Assembly: GCA_003667245.1 (NCBI GenBank)
Contig: RCNN01000306.1
Coordinates: forward strand, 1 to 32,982
DNA length: 32,982 nucleotides
Origin: Heterostelium multicystogenum
Taxonomy: Eukaryota > Evosea > Eumycetozoa > Acytosteliales > Acytosteliaceae
Reading direction: 5' to 3'
Made by a program: the position numbers and the translations under genes. Under the pieces are notes generated by a model. The model was given only the letters and a program-made list of their open reading frames with translations, had not been told where the DNA came from and ran no database searches. Positions 21,796 to 31,482 of the stretch are shown here, one piece after another (within the stretch, counting starts at the first letter, position 1; every line of letters starts with the position of its first letter).

Positions 21796-22032
21796 TTTAA
21801 TAATGGATGTTATTGCTGTAGTTATTGTAGTTATTGGTTTGTTTATTCCTAACTAAACTTAGCTATAACTTACTATCAAATATTAATATTTATATTTATA
21901 TCATTGTAATAACATTTATCATAGTAACAATAATAATAATTATAATAATAATAATAAAGTATAGAATAGTTTATAATAATAGTATTAAATAATATTAATC
22001 TACTATTATTTAATAGAATAATAATTCGGATC

Positions 22033-22460
22033 ATTCACCTCCTATATCTATAGCTTTCTATACCTACTCCTCTTCCTCTTCCTCTTCCCTTCCTCCTTTA
22101 ACCATTCTCTTCCTATCTTCTCGAAATATAAAGAGTAATATTTCTTTTGTGATAAAATAATTTTACCTTTATATGTTTCTTTCGACTTAGCTATCATACT
22201 TCTCCAATCTATCTTTCTCCTCTTCATATCTATCCCTCTCTTCTCCTCCTCCTCATCTATCTACTTTTCACTCCTATCTATCCTTTCTATCCACTTTTCC
22301 TTCCTATCCCTCCTATACTTTCTTTTCCTTTCTTGCTCTATCTACTTTTCCTTCTCATCTATCTACCCTGATTTCTTTTAACTATTTTCCCTCCCTATCC
22401 CTCTATCTTTGCTATCCATTTCCCTCTCTATACTCTCTTTCTATCCCTTTCTATCTTTTA
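22033..22460 (+). repeat. Pyrimidine-rich degenerate repeat tract
   Basis: Two blocks (22033-22122 and 22176-22460) are almost pure C/T on the plus strand, separated by about 55 bp of AT-rich DNA. Within them the motif CTATC(T/C)ACTTTTC recurs near 22257, 22287 and 22337, with intervening CTATC and CCTCC words. C content is far above the rest of the spacer. No open frame with coding character is seen. It lies about 430 bp upstream of COMMD6. Confidence 0.75.
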
Positions 22461-22888
22461 TGATTATATGTCTTGCACAAATAACATCCATCCTTAATAG
22501 GTTAACTAATAACCAACAGATTATAGTTCAATTAAATAAAGGTATCGCAAAGTTATATTATTGATTACTAACGAAACATTTCCTTTATTTCAATTCTCAT
22601 CTTCTTCAACAAACAAGGATCGAAATAATAGTCTGTGATTGACTGTCTGAGTCCAGTAATATATAATATTTCAACCCACACAAATAAAAATATCCTTAGC
22701 AATATTAGCACTCAAACAATTGTGATATTTAAAAATGGGAGTGTCATTTTATAATCAAAATCCATATGCAACCAAATGCAAAGTGAAACGCAGAAAACTC
22801 AAGAGAACATCCTCTGTTAAAAAAATCAAAATATTCTTTTGGGAGAGCAGGCTTTTCTTAAACTTATTTGTAGATATATTCAATCACT

Positions 22889-23289
22889 ATGGATAAAGTA
22901 TGATTCAATAATAATCGCTGAATGAATCAGCATCATTCAATAGCTAACAATCATTAACCTCTCTGCTGCTGATCAATCTAGATATTCAATATTGGTAGAC
23001 TTTTAGATTTTCAATGGAAATTAGGTGTTTCAGTATCATCTAATAAATGCGAAGAGTTAAATACACCATTCATCTCTGTATTCTTAAAGGTTTTAGACAC
23101 AAATAATCAAATCATTTCACAGTCATTCGAATTAACTTTACCTGAATTTCAAGTATGTTATGATAATATTATATAATCAACGATATGATATATACTTCAT
23201 TCAATATTAACATTTGTCATCATCAACTTCTTTTCTAGGATTTTGCACAACAATTTAGAGATATGTCATCTTTAATGGAATCATTATAA
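22889..23289 (+). CDS. commd6: COMM domain-containing protein 6
   Basis: COMMD proteins assemble with CCDC22/CCDC93 in the Commander complex, which recycles endosomal membrane proteins. Three exons: 22889-22897 (only Met-Asp-Lys), 22982-23152 and 23239-23289, with introns of 84 and 86 nt (GTATG donors, TAG acceptors). Spliced length is 231 nt, giving 76 aa. COMMD6 is the smallest family member and is nearly all COMM domain. The signature is clear: LLDFQWKLGVSVSSNKCEEL, PFISVFLKVLD, then FELTLPEFQ and DFAQQFRDMSSLMESL. All three exon lengths are multiples of three. The tiny first exon is the least certain part, since a longer upstream start is not excluded. The gene is convergent with the amidohydrolase gene. 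Confidence 0.9.
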
Positions 23290-23492
23290 AGAGGTGTATT
23301 AAGAAAGATGATAATAATAGTAATATTTTTAATAATAAATAATGGTGTATATAACAAATAATAATAGTAATAAAACGAGGTTATTTATTTACAATTATAT
23401 CTTATTTCTGCTGTTATTGGTAATTGGAATAAATAGATAGAAAGAAAGGAAAGGAAAGAAACATTGGTTGGTTTGATTTGGATTGCTCATTT

Positions 23493-24374
23493 TTAAATAT
23501 TGTAGATTCGTGCTGCATTGGCAAAGTAAATATCATTTTGTTGATCTTTGCTTAGGGTGGAGAAACAATCACGGCAGAATTTGAACCATGCCTCGTAATT
23601 TCCGTGGACTGGCCAGTCGGATGCCCAAATAAGACGCTTTGGTGTGAAGCAACGGACTAGATGCATGATATAGGGTGCAACTTTAGAGTTGTACTCGGTG
23701 ATGTCACCGACCTTCTCCGCCTCTACAACAATTTCATTGTAGAATCCAGAGAGCTTGACCATTACATTCTGATAGCTCTTGGCAATGTTTTCCATGTCTG
23801 ACTTCCATTGGTCGAACGCAGCTTTGTCACCGTTGATCGTTGGTTTGGCGGCATGGTCAATCACCACCTTAATCTTTGGATAACGTATAAGGAATTTACG
23901 CAAATGTTTGAGATGATTGGGTCTAACCAGTGCTTCAAACACCATGTTCTTTGTGGACATCATGTTGATGGCTGGACCCAACTCCTTTAGAAGCATCCAC
24001 TCTTCATTCTCAATGTCCTGGATCATTGGACGAATGGCTACCAACATTGGTTTTTTGTTGACCATGTTGCTTTCATATTTTTCTTTGATTTTGGCGGCAG
24101 CATCTGGGGCTAATAAATCCACCCAACCGACAACTCCTCTAACATATCCATTGGACTCTTTGGCAAGACCAAGTAGATAGTCTGTCTCTGCTTCAGTCGG
24201 AGCAGCCTGGACCAAAATACATCCACCAACACCAAACTTTCCAGCGACCTCCTGGTAATCAGGCATATTAAAGTCACGGTACAACTCCTTGTTCGATTCA
24301 TTCAGCCATCCATAGTCACCTCTCTCAATTTTCCATAAATGGACATGTGAATCAAGAATAATATTTGCTTGCAT
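23493..24374 (-). CDS. TIM-barrel amidohydrolase (COG3618 lactonase-like)
   Basis: An intact, intronless 293-aa protein of the amidohydrolase-2 superfamily. Landmarks are DSHVHLW at the N-terminus (metal ligands His10 and His12), YGWLNES, a barrel strand VVGWVDLLAP, VIDHAAKP (His about residue 187) and the C-terminal IWASDWPVHG (catalytic Asp about residue 250). Characterised relatives in COG3618 are lactonases such as L-fuconolactonase and dicarboxylate lactone hydrolases. The substrate here cannot be read from sequence. The start is the only ATG in a suitable A-rich context. Lack of introns, and a family mainly bacterial and fungal, leave bacterial origin possible. The 3' end is about 200 bp from COMMD6, convergent. 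Confidence 0.9.
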   Translation of the reverse strand: MQANIILDSHVHLWKIERGDYGWLNESNKELYRDFNMPDYQEVAGKFGVGGCILVQAAPTEAETDYLLGLAKESNGYVRGVVGWVDLLAPDAAAKIKEKYESNMVNKKPMLVAIRPMIQDIENEEWMLLKELGPAINMMSTKNMVFEALVRPNHLKHLRKFLIRYPKIKVVIDHAAKPTINGDKAAFDQWKSDMENIAKSYQNVMVKLSGFYNEIVVEAEKVGDITEYNSKVAPYIMHLVRCFTPKRLIWASDWPVHGNYEAWFKFCRDCFSTLSKDQQNDIYFANAARIYNI

Positions 24375-24940
24375 AATTTAATTTCAATAAAAATATATGT
24401 AATTTGATATATCTCTAAAAACAATACTATAATTAATAATAGATTTGATAGAGATAGATATCTATAGAGAAAGATGATTAAATAACAAAGAAAAATGTCA
24501 AAAATGGATGATCAATTCTATTTGATTTGATTGTTAATCAATACATTGCAATCAACAAAGTAGCAAATCAATAAAGTCAACATCACTTTCATCCATCATT
24601 CAAATAATATTTAATTTGAATTTTTTAGTTTAGAGGACCCTAGATAGGTTTAATATCTTTTGAAATGTAAAAAGATTTAATATATTACAATAAACTTTAT
24701 TTTCAATTCAATTTAAACCATCAATAAAGATTAATGATAACCCCCTGAAGTGTGGGTGTGTAATTAATTTTAATAATGTAAATGAACTCACCAACACACA
24801 CCAACCACAGCTAAACTAAACTGGTCATGTTAAGTTATTGGATTGGAATGGAATGGTGAAAGATGATACTATGATATCATCTTATAATATGATATTGTAA
24901 TATAAATTAAATTAGGTGGTTGTTTATTATTTATTTTTTG
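24375..24940. other. Spacer upstream of the amidohydrolase gene
   Basis: This AT-rich spacer serves as amidohydrolase promoter and deubiquitinase 3' region. It contains a G-rich word AGTGTGGGTGTGTAAT (24749-24764), similar to G-box elements. A 9-bp inverted repeat (AAGATGATA/TATCATCTT, 24860-24883) lies near the end of the deubiquitinase gene. No gene is seen. Confidence 0.5.
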
Positions 24941-27335
24941 TTAAATCTTGGCTTTTGTTGTTGTTGTTTCTTTTTTAAAGTTATTTTGTTTGCCAATGTT
25001 AAACTTTCCATTACTGCTATTCTTCTTTCCATTTGACTTTGGTTGATCACCATATTTAAGTTGATCATCTTTCTTCTTTTGTAAAATGGTCGATAGATTG
25101 TTGAATTGGTTTTCGGCAAAGTTGATGTTCTTCTTTTTCTTTAGTTTTTTGGTTCTACCTTTATCAAACTCTTCATCCCATTCATCCTTCTTATGAACCA
25201 ATTCCTTAAGTGATTCGTCTTTCATCAATTCCTTCTGAGCCTTCAATGTTTCATCATCGACAGTATCCCATTTGGCAACTAGTAAATAATACATTAAACA
25301 ATTAATATTCTGCTGCTGGGTGTCTGCTACCGTTCAACACTTACTTTTGAAATCAAACTGACTATCTTTATCTTTGGATGCTTGTTTTAATTGTTGACCA
25401 GTCTTTGAAGCTATATTGTTTTGCTCCTCAATGAGCTTTTGCTTTGTTTCGTCGATCGATTTATCATCCCATTGTCTTACCATTGATGATGGTGCTATGG
25501 CTACGGTAGTAGCAGCTGATGGGTCTTGATTATCAACCTTATTCTTTTTCTCTTCTTTAATTGGTTTTTCTTCTGTTGCTGTCGCTGTTTCTGTTGCTGC
25601 TTCTGGCTCAGTTTCTTGAATCTTTCTCTTTCTCAGCTTGGCTGATAAGGATAGAGATTCAATTTGAGGATTTGAAGCAACAACAGGACGCACAACAGGC
25701 GAACTTTCGGTGGATGAGACCGGTGTGTTATTAGGTGTCACTCTCTTGGAGTAGAACAACATATAGGCACGTTGCGATAGTACAGCCGACTGACTTACCT
25801 GGCTGACCGATTCGTCGTTAAGACCGTGCCATATTCCACTAGATGATTTAGTGTAACAATAGTAGTGTCCTGAATTTGTAGATGAACCAGCATGCACCAA
25901 CACACCGTACAAATCATATATAATATCATTCTAAATGATCAATTAATATAATGATGATAGAGATATCAACATGTCAAGTAATCCTTACATTGGATGTTGT
26001 CATATATGGTGTAAGATTTAGTACCGCATCAAATTGCACTGGCTTGCTAATCTTGCCACCGTGGAATCCGAGGAAGCTGAATCTTTTGAGCTGCACTGTG
26101 AGGATGGGTGGTGCGACATGGATGGTCATACGCTTCGATGCCTTAACCAACTTCTTACACTTGCAGCACTTGTATTTGTTGGATCCATCGAGTTGTTCGG
26201 CCTTGACGAATCGTTGGAGTGCTTTGGTGAGAGAGTCTGCCTGGTTAATGTCAACACTCAAGTCCATAAATGGGTCGAAGGTATTCGATTCGTAAGAACA
26301 CACGGAGCACTTGACTTGGCTCTGCAGATAACCACCAAAGATACTTCCAATGACTGTGGTCATGGACTCACGGGGATTGAGCGATCCCTTTGGATGCTTA
26401 GATAAACATACTTTCTGGAGGGCTCAACAACGAAACGAATGAATTCGTGTGAGTCCTCTTGTCTTCCCAATCTGAATCCTGGTGCAAACTTTCTCAAGTT
26501 TCCAGCAATCTCCTTTGGGGTGATTGATTTTCCATTGGATTGAAGCGCTAAGTTGATGTGACGCTCGAGTGAACAGAAAGATGCAGAATCCCTCGGATTT
26601 ACAGCTCTTTGAGTGCTCCTGGGTCTGCATGAAATTGGCAAGCGGTGGGCAATAGGTAAGACACTGGAGCACTGCATTCATAAAACAAGTGTTTCCAATG
26701 TTGTTGAGTCCCGATCCAACCTTACGAATAGTCTTCCATGCCATCAGTGAATCGACACGGTCTGCTGAAAAACAAAACCTTCTTTGGGGGTGGAGTACAT
26801 TGTCATCCAATACTTCTTCTTTCTCTTTCTGTTGCGGCTTCTTGGCTGCAGGTGAGGCAGCAGCTGCGGTTGGTGTTGTAAGTTTGTTGATTGGTTTGTA
26901 TTTTCTCTTTAAAATAGTGTTTGGATCTTCGAGCTGTGTGGATGATTCTTTAAACTTGATCACACGATGCAGCAGTACTTTTCCACTAGACTCCATATCG
27001 GATTCGAATTTCTTTAGATTCTCGCTCTTTCTGACTGGACGGTCATCATCGTCGCCATCATCGTCGTTTCCGTTGTCGTCGGTCGATGACTTTGGCTTAG
27101 CATTTAGCTTACGAGCGATCGCCTCTTGATTTAAATGCTGCTGTTGCTTGATCGATTGAATCTTTTGCTTCACTGGCAAAGTTGCTTTCGATAGCTTATT
27201 CATCTTGTTGCTCGATCCATTGATATTGGTAGTAGTGCCGTTGGCAGACGATCCTCGTTTCAGTACTTTCTGAACTGTGCCAACCAATCCATTTGCCAAA
27301 GAAGACAATGCTGAATCCACCAATGAAATTGGCAT
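24941..27335 (-). CDS. usp36: USP36/42-type ubiquitin carboxyl-terminal hydrolase
   Basis: A cysteine protease that removes ubiquitin; the USP36 group acts in the nucleolus on ribosome biogenesis factors. Exons: 25989-27335, 25345-25930 and 24941-25278, with introns of 58 and 66 nt. After a basic, low-complexity N-terminus comes the Cys box GLNNIGNTCFMNAVLQCLTY. Next are QEDSHEFIRFVVE, IFGGYLQSQVKCSVC and the zinc-ribbon pair CCKCKK, then LTVQLKRF, the His box HAGSSTNSGHYYCY and SQRAYMLFYSKR. The tail has DEWDEEFDKGRTKKLKKK, typical of USP36 C-termini. One base is gained near 26582 (after EGFC) and one lost near 26432 (before ALQKVCLS). These compensate, and the family sequence runs in the other frame between them. 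All catalytic residues survive. Confidence 0.94.
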
Positions 27336-27362
27336 CTTTCTTCCTTAAATATATAAATAAAA

Positions 27363-27390
27363 ACTACTACTACTACTACTACTACTAATA
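27363..27390 (+). repeat. (ACT)9 microsatellite
   Basis: Nine ACT trinucleotides lie about 30 bp upstream of the deubiquitinase start codon, in its presumed 5' UTR or core promoter. Confidence 0.9.
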
Positions 27391-28021
27391 TAATTTAATA
27401 TTATAAGATTATTATTTTTACTGCTATTTAGGTGATGGTGCTGGTGGTTGTAGTGGTGATGGTGTTATGCTATTGTTATTACTATAGTAAATACTTTAAT
27501 AATTTAAGTTGGAACCGATAGCAAAGTTCACAATTGATTAATATTGCTGTTGATTCTGTTGTTTTTATTCCAGAATTTATTTAAACAAACAACAATCGAG
27601 TAGCCAAAAACGAAAGAAACTAAACAAAAAACAACAATTGTAACAGACAAACTACAACATTAAAATTTATAAAAACAACAACAATAATAACAAAAAACTA
27701 AATAAAAAAACGAGAATAGCCAAAGACACAATAAACGAATGGATTTTTTGGTTTTGATAATAATTTTCCAAATTTAAAAAAAAGGAGGTTAAACGTGAGA
27801 ATAAATATTTTTCACCATAAAAATGTATTGGATTGTTTTTTTACTAATCTTATAATTTAACATTACCAGATGGAAATGAAATATCTTGTTATCTTATATG
27901 AAAGGTTACTTGTAATCTTAATTATTTAATATTATAAATAATAAATTATAAAAATACCAACAAACAACCAAATACCTATTTTAAAGTTCAATGCTAATTT
28001 TAAATATCAATACAACTGAAT

Positions 28022-28054
28022 TTACACCCACTCTCTATCTTGCAGTGGGTGTAA
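28022..28054. repeat. Perfect 11-bp inverted repeat with G-box-like arms
   Basis: TTACACCCACT (28022-28032) and AGTGGGTGTAA (28044-28054) are exact reverse complements separated by 11 nt. It could be a pair of binding sites for a G-box/CA-element factor such as GBF. It lies about 200 bp past the PGDH stop, so a hairpin in the RNA is the alternative. Confidence 0.65.
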
Positions 28055-28250
28055 TGATAGTAATTGGCATTGACACACTAATTGTGAACAATTCTAGACA
28101 ATGGAAATTTTGTTTTCTTGGTCAATTATAATCTACAACTTATGAACTCAAATAAAGTATAAATAGAGTGTGGGCCTATCTAAATCAATCTGATTTCTCT
28201 TAAATATAATTTTTATATATTTTTATAAATAGTAATAATTTAACATGGTT

Positions 28251-30015
28251 TTAATAAAGTACTCTTGTTTTGATAGAGTGGGGCAAAGCTGAGATCTTTC
28301 TCTTGATCTCCTTTGAAGCTTCTTTGTCTACATCGGCAATGATATAACCAATTTGTTTACGGGTTGAAAGAATTTGACTTGAAACGTTGAATTCAGAAAG
28401 GATAAGATTGATATCACGCAAAACACCTGGCTTGTTGTGATGGATGTTGAGGATACGATGGGTTTCCTCTGAAACTGGAATGGAGATCTCTGGGAAGTTG
28501 ACAGAACCTTCAGAACCACCAGTGTTGATGAATCCAGTGATTAATTCCGAGACTTCACTTCCGATGGCTTCTTGTGCCTCCTCTGTAGATCCACCGATGT
28601 GTGGGGTGAGGATAGTGTTTGGACATCCTTGGAGAACATTCTCCCAGTCCTTGCAGTTAGCCTCTGGCTCTGATGGGTAAACATCAACGGCAGCACCGGC
28701 CAAACGTCCTCCATTGAGGGCGTCAGCCAAAGCCTCAATATCGACGACCTTACCACGTGATGCATTCAACAAGTAGGCATCTGGACGCATCATGGCCAAC
28801 TCGTCCTTACCAATCATGTTACGGGTTTGTTCAGTGTCTGGAACGTGGAGGGTGACATAGTTGGACATTTCCAAGAGTGACTTCATATCTGGGCAAGCCT
28901 TTGAGTTACCAAGTGGCAACTTACGTGCAGTGTCATAGTAAACAACGTTCATACCCATAGCCTCAGCCAAAACGGAAAGTTGTGAACCAATATGACCGTA
29001 TCCAATGATACCAAGTACTTTTCCTCTAATTTCATGGCAATTCTTTGACTCCTTTCTCCAAATCTTATTATGCATTTCCTTGCTTCTGTCTCCAATCTTT
29101 CTAGATAATATAATAATTTCTGCAATCATCAACTCAGCTGATTTTTTATCTTTATATTAATAATCATAATCACATTTTTTCAAACATTTAAATTTAATTG
29201 ATAGATATAGGAAAAGAAAAGTGTATTAATATATAGGAGGGAAAAGATAGAAAAATATAAAATAATTTAGATCTATAATTATAATTTTGGAAAAGATATA
29301 TAGTTATTGAAGAATGATATAATAGTAATGGTTGTAATCTCTTTTAATTATTATAAAAAACTGTTGTTGATATTGTTAATTGTAATAATAAATTAAATTT
29401 ATACATACCAACACTTCTTGAATTACAGAATGGTGAATTAAAAACTGGAATCTAAAATAAAATTAAAATTCAAATATTAATATTCAATCAAACTATTATA
29501 ATATTTAGTCAGTTTTACTTACACCCTTGGATTCAGCAAATGGTAAATCAACTTGATCTGTACCAATACAAAAACAACCAATTGCCAACAAACGTTTGGC
29601 TTCGGCCAATACTTTAGCAGTTACTTTAGTCTTACTTCTGAGACCCAATACATGTACATCTTTAATCTTTTCAATAAGCTGTTCTTCAGATAATGCAGAA
29701 CTTAATGATTCAACCTAATTTAGTTTACAATCAACATTAATACATCATCAACTTTTAATTAAGTTAAGTTCATGTATTAGTTAGCTAAGTACTTACACTG
29801 AAACCTTGTTGCTTAAAGTTATTGATTGCTACTGTATGAATATTCTCTAGGAGCAAGACCTTAATCTTTTCCTTAGGGTAGGAGGTAGCAGCATTATCTG
29901 GGACATTGGCAATGGTGGACATGACTGATTTATTTGTAGGTGAAGAAGGAGATACAATATCGTTGTTGATATCACGACGAATGATTGTTGGTGAAGTAAA
30001 GATTGGCTTTGACAT
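28251..30015 (-). CDS. serA: D-3-phosphoglycerate dehydrogenase
   Basis: Catalyses NAD-dependent oxidation of 3-phosphoglycerate, the first step of serine synthesis. Exons: 29797-30015, 29523-29714, 29409-29451 and 28251-29137, total 1341 nt, giving 446 aa in perfect frame. Motifs: GIPVFNSPFCNSRSVAELM across the short exon, the Rossmann fingerprint LGIIGYGHIGS followed by YYD, LHVPDTEQTRNMIG, catalytic Arg in NASRGKVVD, Glu in SEPEA, and His in LTPHIGGSTEEAQ. A C-terminal ACT domain (HHNKPGVLRDINLILSEFNV), the serine-sensing regulatory module, closes the protein. Lacking the extra intervening domain of long bacterial forms, it is the short SerA type. The N-terminal 40-50 residues are Ser/Pro-rich; a downstream Met (STIANVPD) could be an alternative start. 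The second intron uses a GTTAAG donor; the third is 271 nt. Confidence 0.97.
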
Positions 30016-31482
30016 ATTGACCTGTAATTGTTTAAGTACACACTCTGGTTCTCTTTGATTTTCTGATACTTTCTCTCGTCTATAATAATAATATAATTGA
30101 AATTAATTTAAAATAATTAGTTGTGTGCCTTGGATTATTAATAGGTCCTTCTATGACTCAGTTGATGTGTGTTGATCAAGTATTATCATTCGTTTTTATG
30201 ATTTTTTGGGGGTTGATAGTTTAAAAAACTTAGGTAATTTAATAAAGTAGTAGGTTGTGGTTTTGGTTGGTTGTAATTCCATCGAGAATCATTACTGACA
30301 CTTGCAACAACAACAACACCATCAACAACCAAAACAATGGCACAAACTGCCTAGATGTAGGACATGGTACTTTACTTTAGTTTTGTGAAAGTTATTGCGA
30401 TTTTATTACTATTGTAGGTAATTAAGCAGATGAATGTTATTAACTGTGGGAGGACTCGGGAGAAATGATTTTAAAATAATTTAATTTGTTTTTTTGTTTT
30501 TTTAAAAACAATCAATAACTATATTTGTGTTTCGTGTTGGGTGTGGTAATCAAAGTCAATCTTCATATGTTGACCAAATGAGAGTCCCTATGACAGCAGA
30601 AAAAAAACCAAATTAAAAATATAAAAATATGTGGGTTTTGTTTGCTAAAAAAATGCGTTAATAAATCAAGGTTAAGCAAATATTCGGGTACAGAATTAAG
30701 AAGATAAGAAAATGAAGTTATAACGACTTTTCTTGTTACTTAGTTTATGTTCTTTTTTGTTTGTTTATTTTTAATAAAAATTACTTTTTTGTATAAGTAT
30801 AAAATGGTTTTAAGAACAAAATGTTATTAATAATATAAAATGATTGTCTATCTTTTTAATATTATTAAAAAAAGTGTAAAATGAATTTACAACAATAATT
30901 AAATTATTGATTTTTAAATGGTATTATGAATGACGAATTAATTCATATCTAATATTTAAAAACAAATAGATGGTAAATGAAAAATTTGGTATTTATTTTA
31001 ATTAATGGGTGTCTTATGTTGAGTACCCTCAAATAAATAAAAAAATTTTGTATCTGGGGTTTGGTGTGGGATATAGAAAATGAAGGTAACTTTGCAGGTG
31101 CAATGAAAGAGGAAATATATGACAACAATACACTAATCTATTTAATTAAATACATTATAAAATCTTTTTTAATTAATCTCCAACCTAATTGTACTCTACA
31201 TTTAAGATACATTTATTTGGTAGAACTGTTGTATTTTGATATATATTATTATTTCTTTTGTTTTTTTTTTAAGGTGTCTTCACTACAATATAAATATAAC
31301 CCTTACTGGTTGCTTGAGTGCATATCACTGGTCAATTTTAAAATGAAATAGCAATCGATTGTGAATATTTACTACAACTATTTAGTTGTATTCAATCAAT
31401 TTGATTTGTTTTAGTTTTTTATTGTTATATAGTATTATGAATATTTTGTATGTTATGTTATTCTGATTTTATATTAAAGACA
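30016..31482. other. Spacer: PGDH promoter and cyclase 3' region
   Basis: AT-rich spacer of about 1.5 kb. A possible 5' UTR exon boundary (TTACAG) lies about 10 nt upstream of the PGDH ATG. A G-rich word TGTTGGGTGTGG is at 30535-30546. The plus-strand frame at 31061-31351 begins with TTG, not ATG, and is AT-driven, so it is not called. No RNA gene is seen. Confidence 0.5.

Larger units (their letters stand above)
19603..22888. other. Long spacer: FAHD2 promoter, simple repeats, pyrimidine tract, coding relics
   Basis: This 3.3-kb AT-rich spacer contains a 40-codon hydrophobic ORF (19724-19846, +), a G-rich box at 20245-20260, and a coding-like minus-strand patch at 20364-20714. It also has a perfect 21-nt inverted repeat at 21318-21338, a short plus-strand open frame at about 21282-21390 (YLKCILALYVTYKEMVWPKI), a GATA-type repeat at 21762-21795, and a pyrimidine-rich tract at 22033-22460. 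A 53-aa ORF (22735-22896) overlaps the COMMD6 start. No additional gene can be named. Confidence 0.5.
27336..28250. other. Spacer: deubiquitinase promoter and PGDH 3' region
   Basis: This AT-rich spacer holds an (ACT)9 repeat at 27363-27390, GTT/GGT-rich sequence near 27430-27470, and an AAC-rich stretch (27590-27720) on the plus strand. A perfect 11-bp inverted repeat lies at 28022-28054. No coding region is seen. Confidence 0.5.

Noticed and set aside
26432..26582. Programmed frameshifting in the deubiquitinase
   Set aside because: There is no slippery heptamer at either point. One base gained and one lost 150 nt apart, inside a conserved domain, is better explained by sequence errors or simple mutations.
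31061..31351. 96-codon plus-strand ORF
   Set aside because: It begins with TTG, lacks a supporting ATG upstream, and is driven by AT-rich codons (Tyr/Phe/Ile/Leu runs) with no motif.
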